A DNA stretch of 64,000 nt from Streptomyces sennicomposti. GTDB lineage: Bacteria; Actinomycetota; Actinomycetes; Streptomycetales; Streptomycetaceae. Of the stretch, positions 48,267-58,103 are shown one piece after another. Each line of letters opens with the position of its first letter. Positions within the stretch are counted from its first letter, which is position 1. Location: positions 1-64,000 of the forward strand of contig NZ_JAIOAB010000002.1 of the NCBI RefSeq assembly GCF_019890635.1. The letters run 5' to 3'. The notes under the pieces are model-generated. The model did not search any database and was not told the origin of the DNA. It was given only the letters and a program-made list of their open reading frames with translations. The position numbers and the translations under genes were made by a program.

Positions 48267-49949
48267 TCACTTCTCCCAGCCGACCGTCTCCGGGAGCGGG
48301 TTGTAGAAGATGGTCGCGCCGACGTTGGCGAGGCCCTTCTTCACGCCGTAGGTGGAGGGGCCGCTGAACAGGGGGAGGAAGGCGTACTCCTGGAGGGCCT
48401 CGCGCTCCACCTCGTTGGCCTTGCGGGTCTGCTCGGTCAGGTCGCCGATCCGGGAGACGGCGCGGATCTGCTCGTCCAGCGCGGGCGTTCCGGCGCCGGT
48501 GAGGTTGGAGTCGCGGTCGGAGCAGTAGAAGTCGCACAGGTAGCGCGCGCCGAACGGGTCCATCGAGCGGTTGCCCGACAGGAACAGATCGAACTTGCGG
48601 TCGCTGAGGATGCGGGAGAAGTCCGCCTCCTCGGCCTTCCGTACGTCCAGGCGCACGCCCACCGACTTCAGCATGGCCGCGATCGCCCCGGCGGTGGCCT
48701 TGCCCAGCGGGTCGTCGCCGAGCAGCGGATAGTCGAGGGCGAGCTTCTGGCCGTTCTTGACCCGGATGCCGTCGCCGCCGGGCTTCCAGCCGGCCGCGTC
48801 GAGCGCCTTCTTCGCCTCCTCCGGGGCGTACTTCAGCACGGCCGCGACGTTGTCCTGGTAGCCCTTCTGGAAGCTGTAGAGGATGGCCGAACCGGGCAGC
48901 GGCTCCGAGTAGTCCAGGCCCTGGAACTGGATCTTGGCGATCTGCGCGCGGTCGACGCTCTCCTCGATCGCCTTGCGCACGGCCTTGTCGGCGAGGACGG
49001 AGGATCTGGTGTTGAAGTACAGCGAGTACTCGAAGGGGCTGCCGCCGCTCCGGATCTCCGTGCCCTTCAGTCCCTTGATCTGCTTCAGGCTCTCGGCGTC
49101 GACGGCGGAGACGTAGTCGAGCTGCCCGTTCTTGAAGGCGTTGACCGCCGCGGTCGTCTCCAGGTTGACGTAGACCCGCTTGTCGAGTTTGCCCTTCTTG
49201 CCCCACCACTTCGGGTTGCGGACGAAGGTGATGTCGCCCGAGTGGGCGTCCCACTTGCCGACGGTGTACGGTCCCGCGCCCCACTCCGGGTGGGCCTTCT
49301 TGACGTAGGCGTTGTTGAAGTGGGCGACCGTGGCGGCCTTGGGGTGCAGGAAGGTGGTGAACAGGGCGGACCAGGCGGGGTTGACGCCCTTGAAGGTGAG
49401 GACGGCCTGCTTGGCGTCCGCGCCCTTGGTGACCGAGGTGATCTGGGCGTAGCCGTCCGTGGAGGAGGCGGCGAAGGCCTTGTCGGAGCCGTTGTTCGCC
49501 TGCCAGGTGGCCTTGATCGCGGTCCAGTCGATGGGGGTGCCGTCGTTGAAGACCGCCTTCGGGTTGACGGTGAGGACGACCTTCTGGTTCCCGCCCTCGA
49601 CGGAGACCTTCACATCGCTGAAGTAGTCGGGGTTGTACTGCACTTCGCCGGTGGGCGAGTAGGTGATGGCGTCGGCGTTGTACCAGGACCAGATCCGGCT
49701 GGCGGTCAGCGTGGAGTTCACGTTGAAGGGGTTGCCCTGGTCGTCGAAGGTGCCGACCGTGGTGTACGTGCCGCCGTCCCTGACCCGGTCGTAGGGCGTC
49801 GGGTTGTAGTCGGCGGCGGACGGCGCGGCCGAAGGCGCCTTCCCGGCGCCCGAGTGCGCCGAGCCGGTGCCGGACGAGGACTGGCACGCGGTGGCGGTGA
49901 CGGAGACGGCGGCGATCAGGGCGACGGGCAGGGCCAGTCGTGTGCGCAT
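48267..49949 (-). CDS. Peptide ABC transporter substrate-binding lipoprotein (family 5)
   Basis: A 560-residue extracytoplasmic solute-binding protein. Lipoprotein signal with lipobox VTATAC (residue about 22). The mature part shows the family-5 pattern: DGGTYTTVGTFDDQGNPFNV, NPKAVFNDGTPIDWTAIKATW, AGPYTVGKWD, FKNGQLDYVSAVDAESL, and KALDAAGWKPGGDGIRVKNG. It delivers oligopeptides or nickel/opine-like ligands to the permease. The operon order, reading leftward, is permease B, permease C, ATPase, then this gene. ATG at 49949 with AAAGGAA upstream. Confidence 0.93.
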   Translation of the reverse strand: MRTRLALPVALIAAVSVTATACQSSSGTGSAHSGAGKAPSAAPSAADYNPTPYDRVRDGGTYTTVGTFDDQGNPFNVNSTLTASRIWSWYNADAITYSPTGEVQYNPDYFSDVKVSVEGGNQKVVLTVNPKAVFNDGTPIDWTAIKATWQANNGSDKAFAASSTDGYAQITSVTKGADAKQAVLTFKGVNPAWSALFTTFLHPKAATVAHFNNAYVKKAHPEWGAGPYTVGKWDAHSGDITFVRNPKWWGKKGKLDKRVYVNLETTAAVNAFKNGQLDYVSAVDAESLKQIKGLKGTEIRSGGSPFEYSLYFNTRSSVLADKAVRKAIEESVDRAQIAKIQFQGLDYSEPLPGSAILYSFQKGYQDNVAAVLKYAPEEAKKALDAAGWKPGGDGIRVKNGQKLALDYPLLGDDPLGKATAGAIAAMLKSVGVRLDVRKAEEADFSRILSDRKFDLFLSGNRSMDPFGARYLCDFYCSDRDSNLTGAGTPALDEQIRAVSRIGDLTEQTRKANEVEREALQEYAFLPLFSGPSTYGVKKGLANVGATIFYNPLPETVGWEK

Positions 49950-50072
49950 GACGGGATTCCTTTCGGGTGGGCGGATCGGGCGCGGGCACACGGCACGGCG
50001 CCGCGGGTGCGGGCGCGCGTGCGGGCACGGGGGAGCGGCCCCGGGTGCCGGGGCCGGTGTGTGCCGGTGCGG

Positions 50073-52157
50073 TCAGACGGCGTGACAGGCGTAGCGGTGG
50101 CCGGGGCTGCCGGGTACCGCGGTCTGTGCGGGACGCTCGGTGCGGCAGCGGCGCTTCAGTTCCTCGCCGGCCTCGCGGTACAGCGGGCAGCGGTCCACGA
50201 AGACGCAACCCTCGGGCGGGCGCGCGGCGTTGGGCGGTTCGCCCGTCAGCACGACGCGTTCGCGGGTGCGTTCGCGCCCGGGGTCGGGGATCGGGATGGC
50301 CGACAGCAGCGCCCGGGTGTACGGATGCCGGGGGTCGGCGAAGATCGCCTCGGTGTCCCCGGTCTCCACGATGTGCCCGAGGTACATCACCGCGATGCGG
50401 TCGGAGACGTAGCGGACCACGGCCAGGTCGTGGGCGACGACGAGGTAGGCGAGGCCGAGTTCCCGTTTGAGCCGGGTCAGCAGGTTGATCACCCCGGCCT
50501 GCACCGAGACGTCCAGGGCCGACAGCGGCTCGTCCAGCGCGAGCAGCTTCGGCTCCGTGGCCAACGCCCGGGCGATGCCGACGCGTTGGCGCTGGCCCCC
50601 GGAGAGCGCGGCCGGGAAGCGGTCGCCGATCGCGGCGTCCAGGCCGACCAGGGCGAGGAGTTCGCCGACCCGGGTGCGGACCGCCGCGCGGTCGCGGCCG
50701 ATCGCCCGCAGCGGTTCGGCCAGCGAGTGGAAGACGGGCATCCGCGGGTCCAGCGCCCCCAGCGGGTCCTGCATCACGATCTGCACGTCCCGCCGCAACC
50801 GCCGTACGGCGGCCGCGGAGTCGAGCGTGCCGACGTCGGTGCCGGCGATCTCGATCCGGCCGCCCTCGGGCCGGGCGAGCCGGAGGATCTCCAGCAGTGT
50901 GGTGGTCTTGCCGCTGCCGGACTCGCCCACCAGAGCGAGCGTCTCACCGGCGCGCAGCTCGAACCCGACCCCGCCCACGGCGTGCAGCGTGCCGATGCGG
51001 CGCTTGAGGACCGCGCCCTTGGTGATCGGGAACGTCTTGACGAGGTCCTCGACCCGCAGCACCACCTCACCGGCCGCCGCCCGCCCCTCGGGCGAGCGCG
51101 GTTCGACGGGCGCGGCGTCGCGCTTGGGGTCGAGGGAGCCGTCGGCGATCTCGGTGGCGCGCAGGCAGGCCACCTCGCCGTGCCCGGGGACCTGACGAAG
51201 CTCCGGCTCGGCCGTGCGGCAGGCGTCGAGGGCGACCGCGCAGCGCGGCGCGAAGGGACAGCCGCCGGGCAGGTCCACCAGGGCGGGCGGCTCCCCGCCG
51301 ATCGGGACGAGGGGGCGGCGCGTGCCGCCGTCCACGGTCGGCACGGCGGCCAGCAGCCGCGCGGTGTACGGCATCGCCGGCCGGCGGAACAGCTCGGTGA
51401 CGTCCGCGTGCTCCACGAACCGGCCCGCGTACATGACGGCGACGTCGTCCGCGTGGCCCGCGACGACCCCGAGGTCGTGCGTGATGAGGACGAGTCCGGC
51501 GCCGGTCTCGCGCTGGGCGAGTCTGAGCACGTCGAGGATCTGGGCCTGCACGGTGACGTCGAGCGCGGTGGTCGGTTCGTCGGCCACCAGCACGGCGGGC
51601 CGGTTGGCGATGGCCAGGGCGATCACCACGCGCTGGCGCATGCCGCCGGAGAACTCGTGCGGGAAGGCGGCGGCCCGGCCGCGTGGGTCGGGGATGCCGA
51701 CGAGGTCGAGCAGCTGCACGGCCTGCTCCCAGGCCGCCCGCCTGGTCAGGTCCTGGTGGACGCGCAGCGCGTCGGAGAGCAGCCTGCCCACCGAGTAGAT
51801 CGGGGTGAGGGCGGACAGCGGGTCCTGGAAGACCATGCCGATGGACCTGCCGCGTATCCTCGACAGCGCCCGGTCGTCGAGGCCGACGAGGTCCTGCCCC
51901 TCCAGCAGCACCCGGCCGCTCAGTCCGGCGGAGGGCGGCAGCAGGCCCATGATTCCCATGGCGGTGGCGGACTTGCCCGAGCCGGACTCGCCGACGACGC
52001 ACAGGGTGCGGCCGGGCATGAGGTCGAAGCCGACGCCGCGCACCGCCTGGACGGGGCCGGCCTCGGAGGGGAAGGTGACCCTGAGGTCCCGTACGGACAG
52101 GACGGGCCGGGCGCCCTCGTGGGACGCGGGGTCGAGCTGCGGGGTCGCGAGGGTCAT
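50073..52157 (-). CDS. Fused dipeptide ABC transporter ATP-binding protein (DppD-DppF-like)
   Basis: A 694-residue protein with two complete ATPase domains. First: Walker A GESGSGKSATAMG (about 55), signature FSGGMRQRV, Walker B VLVADEPTTALD, then the oligopeptide motif GGCPFAPRCAVALDACR. Second: GESGSGKTTTLLE (about 415), LSGGQRQRVGIA, LLALDEPLSALD, then GCVFVDRCPLYREAG. It energises both halves of the importer. Its start overlaps the stop of the permease gene upstream by 4 nt (52154-52157). Confidence 0.94.
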   Translation of the reverse strand: MTLATPQLDPASHEGARPVLSVRDLRVTFPSEAGPVQAVRGVGFDLMPGRTLCVVGESGSGKSATAMGIMGLLPPSAGLSGRVLLEGQDLVGLDDRALSRIRGRSIGMVFQDPLSALTPIYSVGRLLSDALRVHQDLTRRAAWEQAVQLLDLVGIPDPRGRAAAFPHEFSGGMRQRVVIALAIANRPAVLVADEPTTALDVTVQAQILDVLRLAQRETGAGLVLITHDLGVVAGHADDVAVMYAGRFVEHADVTELFRRPAMPYTARLLAAVPTVDGGTRRPLVPIGGEPPALVDLPGGCPFAPRCAVALDACRTAEPELRQVPGHGEVACLRATEIADGSLDPKRDAAPVEPRSPEGRAAAGEVVLRVEDLVKTFPITKGAVLKRRIGTLHAVGGVGFELRAGETLALVGESGSGKTTTLLEILRLARPEGGRIEIAGTDVGTLDSAAAVRRLRRDVQIVMQDPLGALDPRMPVFHSLAEPLRAIGRDRAAVRTRVGELLALVGLDAAIGDRFPAALSGGQRQRVGIARALATEPKLLALDEPLSALDVSVQAGVINLLTRLKRELGLAYLVVAHDLAVVRYVSDRIAVMYLGHIVETGDTEAIFADPRHPYTRALLSAIPIPDPGRERTRERVVLTGEPPNAARPPEGCVFVDRCPLYREAGEELKRRCRTERPAQTAVPGSPGHRYACHAV

Positions 52158-53224
52158 CGTCGGCCTCCTGCCGAGCCGGTCGCCGAGGTGGGGTCGAGGG
52201 CGTCGCGCAGGCCGTCGCCGATGAGGGTCATCGACACGGTGAGCAGGACGAGCAGCCCCGCCGGGAACGCGAAGAGCCAGGGGGCGCTGGTGACGGTGGT
52301 CGCGCCGTCGGCGAGCATGGTGCCGAGCGAGACGTCCGGGGTCTGGACGCCGAATCCGAGGAAAGACAGGGCGGTTTCGCTGAGGACGGTCGCCACGACG
52401 CCGAGCGTCAGGTTGACGATCAGCAGCGAGCCGAGGTTGGGGATGATGTGGCGCAGGATGATGCGCAGCGGGCCCACCCCCATGAACTCGGCGGCCTTCA
52501 CGTAGTCCCGCTCGCGCAGCGAGGTCGACACCGACCAGATCACCCGCGCCGTGGACATCCAGCCGAACACGGTGAGCACCACGATCAGCACCCGCCAGTC
52601 GCCGGCCAGCCGGTGCGAGACCAGGGCGAGGATGAGGAACGAGGGCACGATCAGCAGGAAGTGGATCACCGCGAGGGTCGCCCGCTCGGTCCGGCCGCCG
52701 AAGTAGGCGGCGCCGGAGCCGATCACCGCGGCGAGGACGATCGTCAGCACCGACACGCTGACCGCGATCGTCAGCGAGCGCTGCAGGCCGTGCACGGCGC
52801 AGGCGTAGACGTCGTTGCCGCCCTGGTTGGTGCCGAACCAGTGCACGCCACTCGGCGGTTGGGTGAGCGCGGCGAAGTCGGCGTCGGTGTAGGCGTGGTC
52901 GGTGAGCCGGCCGCCGAAGGCCGCGAACAGCACCAGCAGCGCGAAGATCACCGCACCGGCGACGGCGAGGCGGTTGCGCGAGAAGCGCCGCAGATAGAGC
53001 CGGCCGAGGCCGAGGTGGGCGTGCGCGGGGGCGGGGTCCGCCGCGTGCGGCGGCAGCGTGTCCGGGCGGGCGGGGTCCGCCGCGTGCGGCTCCGCGGTCG
53101 GATCGGCGGGGCGGGCCGTCCGCGGCTTTGCCGCCGGGCCGGCGGAGGGCGCCGGGTGCGGCGGCTCCGCGTCCGGGCGGCCGGCTGAGCCGGCGGGGAC
53201 GTCGGTGGTCGCGTCGCTGCTCAC
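52154..53224 (-). CDS. Peptide ABC transporter permease (DppC-like)
   Basis: A 356-residue membrane protein. The first 75 residues are a Pro/Ala-rich, repetitive cytosolic extension (AADPARPDTLPPHAADPA). Then come the N-terminal OppC-type region (RLYLRRFSRNRLAVAGAVIFAL), five more helices and the EAA loop (EFMGVGPLRIILRHIIPN). GTG start at 53224, one base from the stop of the other permease gene. It forms the channel with DppB. Confidence 0.93.
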   Translation of the reverse strand: MSSDATTDVPAGSAGRPDAEPPHPAPSAGPAAKPRTARPADPTAEPHAADPARPDTLPPHAADPAPAHAHLGLGRLYLRRFSRNRLAVAGAVIFALLVLFAAFGGRLTDHAYTDADFAALTQPPSGVHWFGTNQGGNDVYACAVHGLQRSLTIAVSVSVLTIVLAAVIGSGAAYFGGRTERATLAVIHFLLIVPSFLILALVSHRLAGDWRVLIVVLTVFGWMSTARVIWSVSTSLRERDYVKAAEFMGVGPLRIILRHIIPNLGSLLIVNLTLGVVATVLSETALSFLGFGVQTPDVSLGTMLADGATTVTSAPWLFAFPAGLLVLLTVSMTLIGDGLRDALDPTSATGSAGGRR

Positions 53225-53225
53225 G

Positions 53226-54209
53226 TCAGCTCACCCGCACTCTCGGATCGAGGAAGACCGTGGCGATGTCCGCGAGGATCGCGCCGACCGCGGTCAGGGC
53301 CGCCGCGAAGGCGGCCGTGGCGACCGCGCCGTGCACGTCGTTCTTGCCGATGGTCTGCACGAAGTAGCGGCCCATCCCGTTCCAGCCGAACACCGTCTCG
53401 GTGATCACCGCGCCGGTGAACACGGCCGGGACGCTGAACGCCACGGAGGCCGCCGTCGGGATGAGCGCGGTCCGCAGCGCGTGCCGGCGGATCGCCTGCG
53501 CCCGGGTGAGCCCGGTGGCCTGCGCGGTGCGCACGAAGTCGGCGCCCAGCGTGTCGAGCAGCAGCGAGCGCTGGGTGAGGTGGTAGCCCACGTAGCCCAT
53601 CAGCGTCAGCGACGCGGTCGGCGGGATCAGATGCAGCAGCCGGTCGCCGATCGTGGGCAGCAGACCCTCGACGTCGGGCGAGTTCTCCCCGGCGACGTAG
53701 AGGAAGTGCATCCCGGCGTGCTGGTTCAGCCAGATGGCGACGAACACCACGACGAGCGCGGCGACCGAGGCCGGGATGTTGAAGACCACGACGGACACGG
53801 CCTGCGAGATCCGGTCGGCCCAGCCGTACTGGCGGGCGGCGGTGTAGACGCCGAGCGCGACGCCGATCACCACGGACAGGACCGTCGCCAGGATCACCAA
53901 CTCGGCGCTGACCAGGGCCCGGTAGCCCACCTCGCCGTTGACGGAGACACCGGTCGGGGACTTGCCCCAGTCGAAGTGCAGGGTCACCGAGGTGAACCAG
54001 TCCCACCAGCGGTGCACCAGCGGCTCGCGGGGGTCCAGGTTGTACGGCGCGAGCGCCCGGTCGATCTGCTCCTCGCTGCGCACCGGCCGCAGCTCCCGGT
54101 AGTTGGAGCGCGGATCGAGCAGCCAACTGGCCAGGAAGTACGTGGCGTTGGTCGCCACGGCGATCATCAGGAGCCAGCCGGCCGCCTTGCGGATCACATG
54201 GCGCACCAT
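53226..54209 (-). CDS. Peptide ABC transporter permease (DppB-like)
   Basis: A 327-residue membrane protein with six predicted helices. Marks are the N-terminal helix (GWLLMIAVATNATYFLASWL), LVSAELVILATVLSVVIGVALG, and the EAA loop (DFVRTAQATGLTRAQAIRRHALRTALIP). ATG at 54209 with AGGAGGT 8 nt upstream, the strongest ribosome site in the operon. First gene of the four-gene transport operon. Confidence 0.93.
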   Translation of the reverse strand: MVRHVIRKAAGWLLMIAVATNATYFLASWLLDPRSNYRELRPVRSEEQIDRALAPYNLDPREPLVHRWWDWFTSVTLHFDWGKSPTGVSVNGEVGYRALVSAELVILATVLSVVIGVALGVYTAARQYGWADRISQAVSVVVFNIPASVAALVVVFVAIWLNQHAGMHFLYVAGENSPDVEGLLPTIGDRLLHLIPPTASLTLMGYVGYHLTQRSLLLDTLGADFVRTAQATGLTRAQAIRRHALRTALIPTAASVAFSVPAVFTGAVITETVFGWNGMGRYFVQTIGKNDVHGAVATAAFAAALTAVGAILADIATVFLDPRVRVS

Positions 54210-54567
54210 GTGCGGCACCTCCTCACCGCACAGATGGGGCGGTGCGCACGGAGAGCGCCGGGAGGTGAGGGCGGATACATGTGGGGGAGGCCTTCTGCGG
54301 ATACGGATCGGAGACACGTGGGGGGTGTGATCGCCATCCTGGTCCGCACTGTGAGACGGCGCCAGGTCTCGCCGGGGGCTGCCACAAGGCCGACATGTCG
54401 CCGTAGCAAACACCCCGGCATACGACGCGAATCGGACCGCCGGCGTCCGGGCCCGGTTCCCGCAGGCCCCGACATTCACAGGGCTCACGGGGTGCAGCGG
54501 CGGCCCGGTCCGGGTATCCCCATCGAACTCGATGTTCGATCAGGCGGATGCGACGGGGGCGGAGCAC
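54210..54567. other. Divergent intergenic region of 358 nt
   Basis: Between the transporter operon (leftward) and the receptor gene (rightward). It must hold both promoters. I see no clear palindrome, terminator or small gene. Confidence 0.5.
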
Positions 54568-57513
54568 ATGGGAAGACGGGTCTGGACCGGCAGTGCCGGA
54601 GTGGAGGCCGCCGACGCGGTCTTCGCGCTGATGAGACGGCTCATCGACGGTTTCCGGGCGAACCCCCCGGTGACCCCGCTGGTGGTGCTCCAGGCCACCG
54701 AGGAGGACGACACCGGCGCCCTGGACCGGCGGGTCGCCCAGGTCGTGGAGTTCGTCCGCCAGAGCCAGCAGCCGCGCGGGCTGATCGCCAAGCGGCTCGA
54801 CGGCGGGGGCGGCCCGGACCCGTACTCCTCGGCCGTCGACATGGTGCGCCAACTGTGCGAGCACTCCTGGGACAACGCACGGCAGTCGCAGTACAAACCC
54901 TTCAGCTTCCCGCGCTCGCGCCTGCTGCGGGCCATCGAGCAGGCCGCGCCCGAGGTCGGCGCCGAGGTGACGACGGTGTGGACGGCCGCGGAGCGCCGCG
55001 AGCGCCTGATGCGCCGGCTGGCCGAACTGCGCTGGCGGCCCGGCGGCGGCCCCGACGGCGAGGAGGGCCGGCGCCGCGCCCCGGCGCTCGCTGACACCGT
55101 CGGCGCGGTCGTCAACCCCTCCGGGTTCGTGGGGGCGATGTTCATCGCCTGCCTCAGCGTGCTGCTGGGCGAGGGCGGTTGGCGCACGGCCGTGTGGGGC
55201 GGCGCCCTGGCGCTGACGGTGTTCGGCCTGGTGCACCTGCTCGCGCGCAGCGCGCCGCCGCTGCTGTGGCTGCGCCGGGCCACCCGCTGGTTCGCGACCA
55301 CCACCTTCCTGGCCCCGCTCAGCGACCGGCCCGCAGCCGCCGACTGGTCGCGCTGGCGGCCCGCGAAGTCCTGGGAGACCATCCGCGGACGCGCCTTCGC
55401 CGTCGCCCAGCAGGTGGTCGCCGCACAGGCCGGCGATGCGACGGCACGTCAGTTCCACCTCGAACTGCGGGTGCTGGCGCTGCTGGAGGACCTGCGCGAG
55501 AACTTCCGCCCGCGCGCCCTCGACCTGCGCCGCCGCAAGCGCACCGTGCCGCCCGTGGTGTACCTGCCCCGGGCCACCGAGGAGGACGGCGGCCTGCTCC
55601 TGCTGCGCACCCTCAGCGACGTCCGCAGCCGGCGCAGCGAGGTCGACCCCCTGCTCGTGCTGGCCGCGGTCCCGGCGGCCGAACGCCTGCGGCCGCAGGT
55701 CCCCGCCGACCCGGAGCCCGGCACCGCGCCGCACCGCCCCGACGCCGACGACGAGGAGGGGGCGTACGGGGCGGACGCCCGGTACCAGCGCTGGGTGACC
55801 AACCTCAACGCCGGCCAGTCCCCGGGCCGGGCCGCCACCCTGCCGTGGATCCTGTACATCCCGATGCCCGCCGACGAGCTGCGCCACCGGCACTCCGCGC
55901 AGCACTCCACCGACCGCATCCGCCGGACGCCCGCCTGGGTCCTGTGGTCCCGGCCCTGCCTCGCCGTGGTCCTCGCCCTCGGCCTGGCCGCGGGCTTCCT
56001 CGGCAACCGGTACCTCGCCGGACGCTACTGCGAGGGCCGGCTGCTCGGCTCCAACACCGACTCCGGCCGCTACGACGGCGAATGCGTCGGCGTCGCCACC
56101 GGGAACGTCCGGCTCGCCCAGGGCAACACGCTGAGCCTGTCCGGCGCCGGCAAGGGCGTCACGTTCGACGCGGTGGAGCGGGCGATCAGGGCCGAGAACG
56201 CGGCCATCGGGCCGCACGAGGCCCATGTGACGATCGTCTACGCCGGCCCGGTCACCGCCGCCCGGCAGGCCGACACCCGCAAGGGGCTGGAGGAGATCAC
56301 GGGGGTCTACCTCTACCAGCACTACGCCAACGTCAGCACCGACCAGCCGACCAAGATCAAGGTCCTGCTCGCCAACGCCGGCGAGAACATGCTGCACGTG
56401 CTGCCCATGGCGCGGCACATCGCGGACCTGGCGCGCCGCGACCGCTCCGTCGTCGGCGTCGTGGGCATGGGACGCGACACCACCGAGACCGAGCAGGCCG
56501 CCCGCATCCTCAAGGGGGCCGGGCTGCCCGTGGTGAGCACCACCAACTCCGGCAGCCACCTCGCGCGCAGGCTCTCCAACTGGTTTGGGCTGGCCGCCAC
56601 CGACGAGGAGGAGGCGAACGCCCTGAAGGTCGTCGCCCGCCAGCTGGCCGCCCGCGAGAAGGGCGCCCAGGGCGTCGTGCTGTCCCGGTCGGTCGGCAGC
56701 GAGAAGGACTTCTACACCACCGAACAGGCCAGGGTGGGCAAGCGGATGCTCGCCGAGGCGGGCTTCGCGCCGGCGCCCTCGCGGACGTACCGGCTCAGCG
56801 GCGAGGGCGAACCCGAACTGACCACCCCCATCGGCTACATCTGCGGCAGCCGGCCCGTGCCGAAGGCCCTCTACTTCGCCGGCCGGGTCGAGGACGTGCC
56901 CAACCTGATGTCCCAACTCGGCTCCACGCCGGGCTGTTCGGGCCGCGGCATCACCGTGTTCACCGGCGACGACCTCACCAAGAGCAACTACGAGGAGGGC
57001 GAGGCCCTGCGCATCCCCGACGAGGTCACCCTCTACCACTTCGCCCTCGCGCCCATGGACCTCGCGGCGACGACCGGCTTCTACATCGACGCCCACCGCG
57101 TCCTGATGGACCTGCTGCCGGCCGGAGCCCGGCGGACGGCGCTCACCGATCCCGCCCGGCCCTGGACCGACGGGCTGTTCTCCAGCGGCCAGACGGTGCT
57201 GTCCTACAGCGCCACGGCCGTGCTGTACCGGGCCGCGCGCAACGGGGACGTCCCGCAGACCGCCGCGGAGACCTGGGCCGATCTGCGCTGGCACCCCAAC
57301 CCGAACCTGCCGGTCGGCACGGTCGGCTTCGCCGGCAGCCGGCCCTACGCCGACCAGCGCGGCCACGGATACGAGATCGTGCGGGTGAGCTACGACGGCG
57401 GCGAGGTGCGGTCGGTGAACGTGTGCGGTCGGCCCGCCGGCAGCGACGCGCCGCTCACCGCGCCGCCCGGCCCCGAGGGAGCCGACCCGCACACGATCTG
57501 CCGCCTGCGCTGA
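54568..57513 (+). CDS. Membrane receptor with cytosolic domain and external periplasmic-binding-protein domain
   Basis: A 981-residue protein starting at ATG 54568 (CGGAG upstream; an ATG 12 codons earlier has a poor site). About 185 residues of cytosolic sequence (PVTPLVVLQATEEDDTGALD) lead to hydrophobic segments (GAMFIACLSVLL and VWGGALALTVFGLVHLLA). A second cytosolic part of about 220 residues follows (VVYLPRATEEDGGLLLLRTL, EVDPLLVLAAVP). One more TM (LAVVLALGLAAGFLG) precedes an external domain of about 490 residues of type I periplasmic-binding fold (VTIVYAGPVTAARQADTRKG, VVGVVGMGRDTTETEQAARI, GLPVVSTTNSGS). The cytosolic parts look like P-loop-type folds without a clear Walker A. Probably a ligand sensor rather than a transporter subunit. 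Confidence 0.8.
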   Translation: MGRRVWTGSAGVEAADAVFALMRRLIDGFRANPPVTPLVVLQATEEDDTGALDRRVAQVVEFVRQSQQPRGLIAKRLDGGGGPDPYSSAVDMVRQLCEHSWDNARQSQYKPFSFPRSRLLRAIEQAAPEVGAEVTTVWTAAERRERLMRRLAELRWRPGGGPDGEEGRRRAPALADTVGAVVNPSGFVGAMFIACLSVLLGEGGWRTAVWGGALALTVFGLVHLLARSAPPLLWLRRATRWFATTTFLAPLSDRPAAADWSRWRPAKSWETIRGRAFAVAQQVVAAQAGDATARQFHLELRVLALLEDLRENFRPRALDLRRRKRTVPPVVYLPRATEEDGGLLLLRTLSDVRSRRSEVDPLLVLAAVPAAERLRPQVPADPEPGTAPHRPDADDEEGAYGADARYQRWVTNLNAGQSPGRAATLPWILYIPMPADELRHRHSAQHSTDRIRRTPAWVLWSRPCLAVVLALGLAAGFLGNRYLAGRYCEGRLLGSNTDSGRYDGECVGVATGNVRLAQGNTLSLSGAGKGVTFDAVERAIRAENAAIGPHEAHVTIVYAGPVTAARQADTRKGLEEITGVYLYQHYANVSTDQPTKIKVLLANAGENMLHVLPMARHIADLARRDRSVVGVVGMGRDTTETEQAARILKGAGLPVVSTTNSGSHLARRLSNWFGLAATDEEEANALKVVARQLAAREKGAQGVVLSRSVGSEKDFYTTEQARVGKRMLAEAGFAPAPSRTYRLSGEGEPELTTPIGYICGSRPVPKALYFAGRVEDVPNLMSQLGSTPGCSGRGITVFTGDDLTKSNYEEGEALRIPDEVTLYHFALAPMDLAATTGFYIDAHRVLMDLLPAGARRTALTDPARPWTDGLFSSGQTVLSYSATAVLYRAARNGDVPQTAAETWADLRWHPNPNLPVGTVGFAGSRPYADQRGHGYEIVRVSYDGGEVRSVNVCGRPAGSDAPLTAPPGPEGADPHTICRLR

Positions 57514-57538
57514 CCCTGGCCCGCTTCAGCGGCTCCCA

Positions 57539-58045
57539 TCACAGATCCCTGCGCATGCACACCCGCGGCCACCGGTCCAGGCCGTGGGCCGCCTCGCGCG
57601 CACGGATCTCCCGCAGACCGGGTGTGAGCATGTCCTCGGCCAGCACCCGGAAGCCGCAGCGGGTGTAGTAGGAGGCGTTCCACGGGACGTCGGCGAACGT
57701 GGTGAGGGTCAGGGCGGGGGCCTGCCGGCTCCTGGCGTGGTCGGCCAGATGCTCCAGCAGGGCCCTGCCCACCCCGCGCCGCGCGCTGCCGGGGTGCACC
57801 GAGACCTGCTCCACATGGAAGTCGCCGTCCACGCGGTCGGCGATCAGGTAGGCGACCGGGACGTCGGCCACGTCGACGGCCACCCAGGCCGCACCGTCGC
57901 GCCGGTACCGGGCGAGTTCGTCCAGCGCGAGCGGCTCGTCCTCGGCGATCTCCGGCATGCCGATGTCGTGGAAGCGCTGACCGGCGGCCCTCTCGATGTC
58001 CTGGAGAAGGGGCAGCTCGCTCACACGCGGGGGTCGGATGTCCAT
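57539..58045 (-). CDS. GNAT-family N-acetyltransferase
   Basis: A 168-residue GNAT protein. The acetyl-CoA motif is VEQVSVHPGSARRGVGRALLEHL (Q/RxxGxG/A type) near residue 80. The N-terminus (IRPPRVSELPLLQDIERAAGQRF) and the end (WNASYYTRCGFRVLAEDMLTPGLREIRAREA) match actinobacterial GNATs of unknown substrate. ATG at 58045. It converges on the receptor gene with a 25-nt gap. Confidence 0.88.
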   Translation of the reverse strand: MDIRPPRVSELPLLQDIERAAGQRFHDIGMPEIAEDEPLALDELARYRRDGAAWVAVDVADVPVAYLIADRVDGDFHVEQVSVHPGSARRGVGRALLEHLADHARSRQAPALTLTTFADVPWNASYYTRCGFRVLAEDMLTPGLREIRAREAAHGLDRWPRVCMRRDL

Positions 58046-58103
58046 GTGATCATTGTCCGGGACGGGACGCCACAGGCGGCGCCCCGTCCCCGCGACCGCC
58101 CGC

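Noticed and set aside
48219..52505. Very long open frame on the + strand opposite the ABC transporter genes
   Set aside because: It is a GC-bias shadow: composition is Val/Gly/Arg/Asp-rich without motifs, and the opposite strand holds clear transporter genes.
54237..54430. Possible leader peptide before the dppB-like gene (LLRRHVGL...)
   Set aside because: It resembles the RRHVDL motif only over a few residues, lacks the SALC ending, and its frame runs on without a fitting stop.
54223..57492. Long open frame on the - strand opposite the receptor gene
   Set aside because: Low-complexity, motif-free translation opposite a gene with membrane segments and a binding-protein domain.
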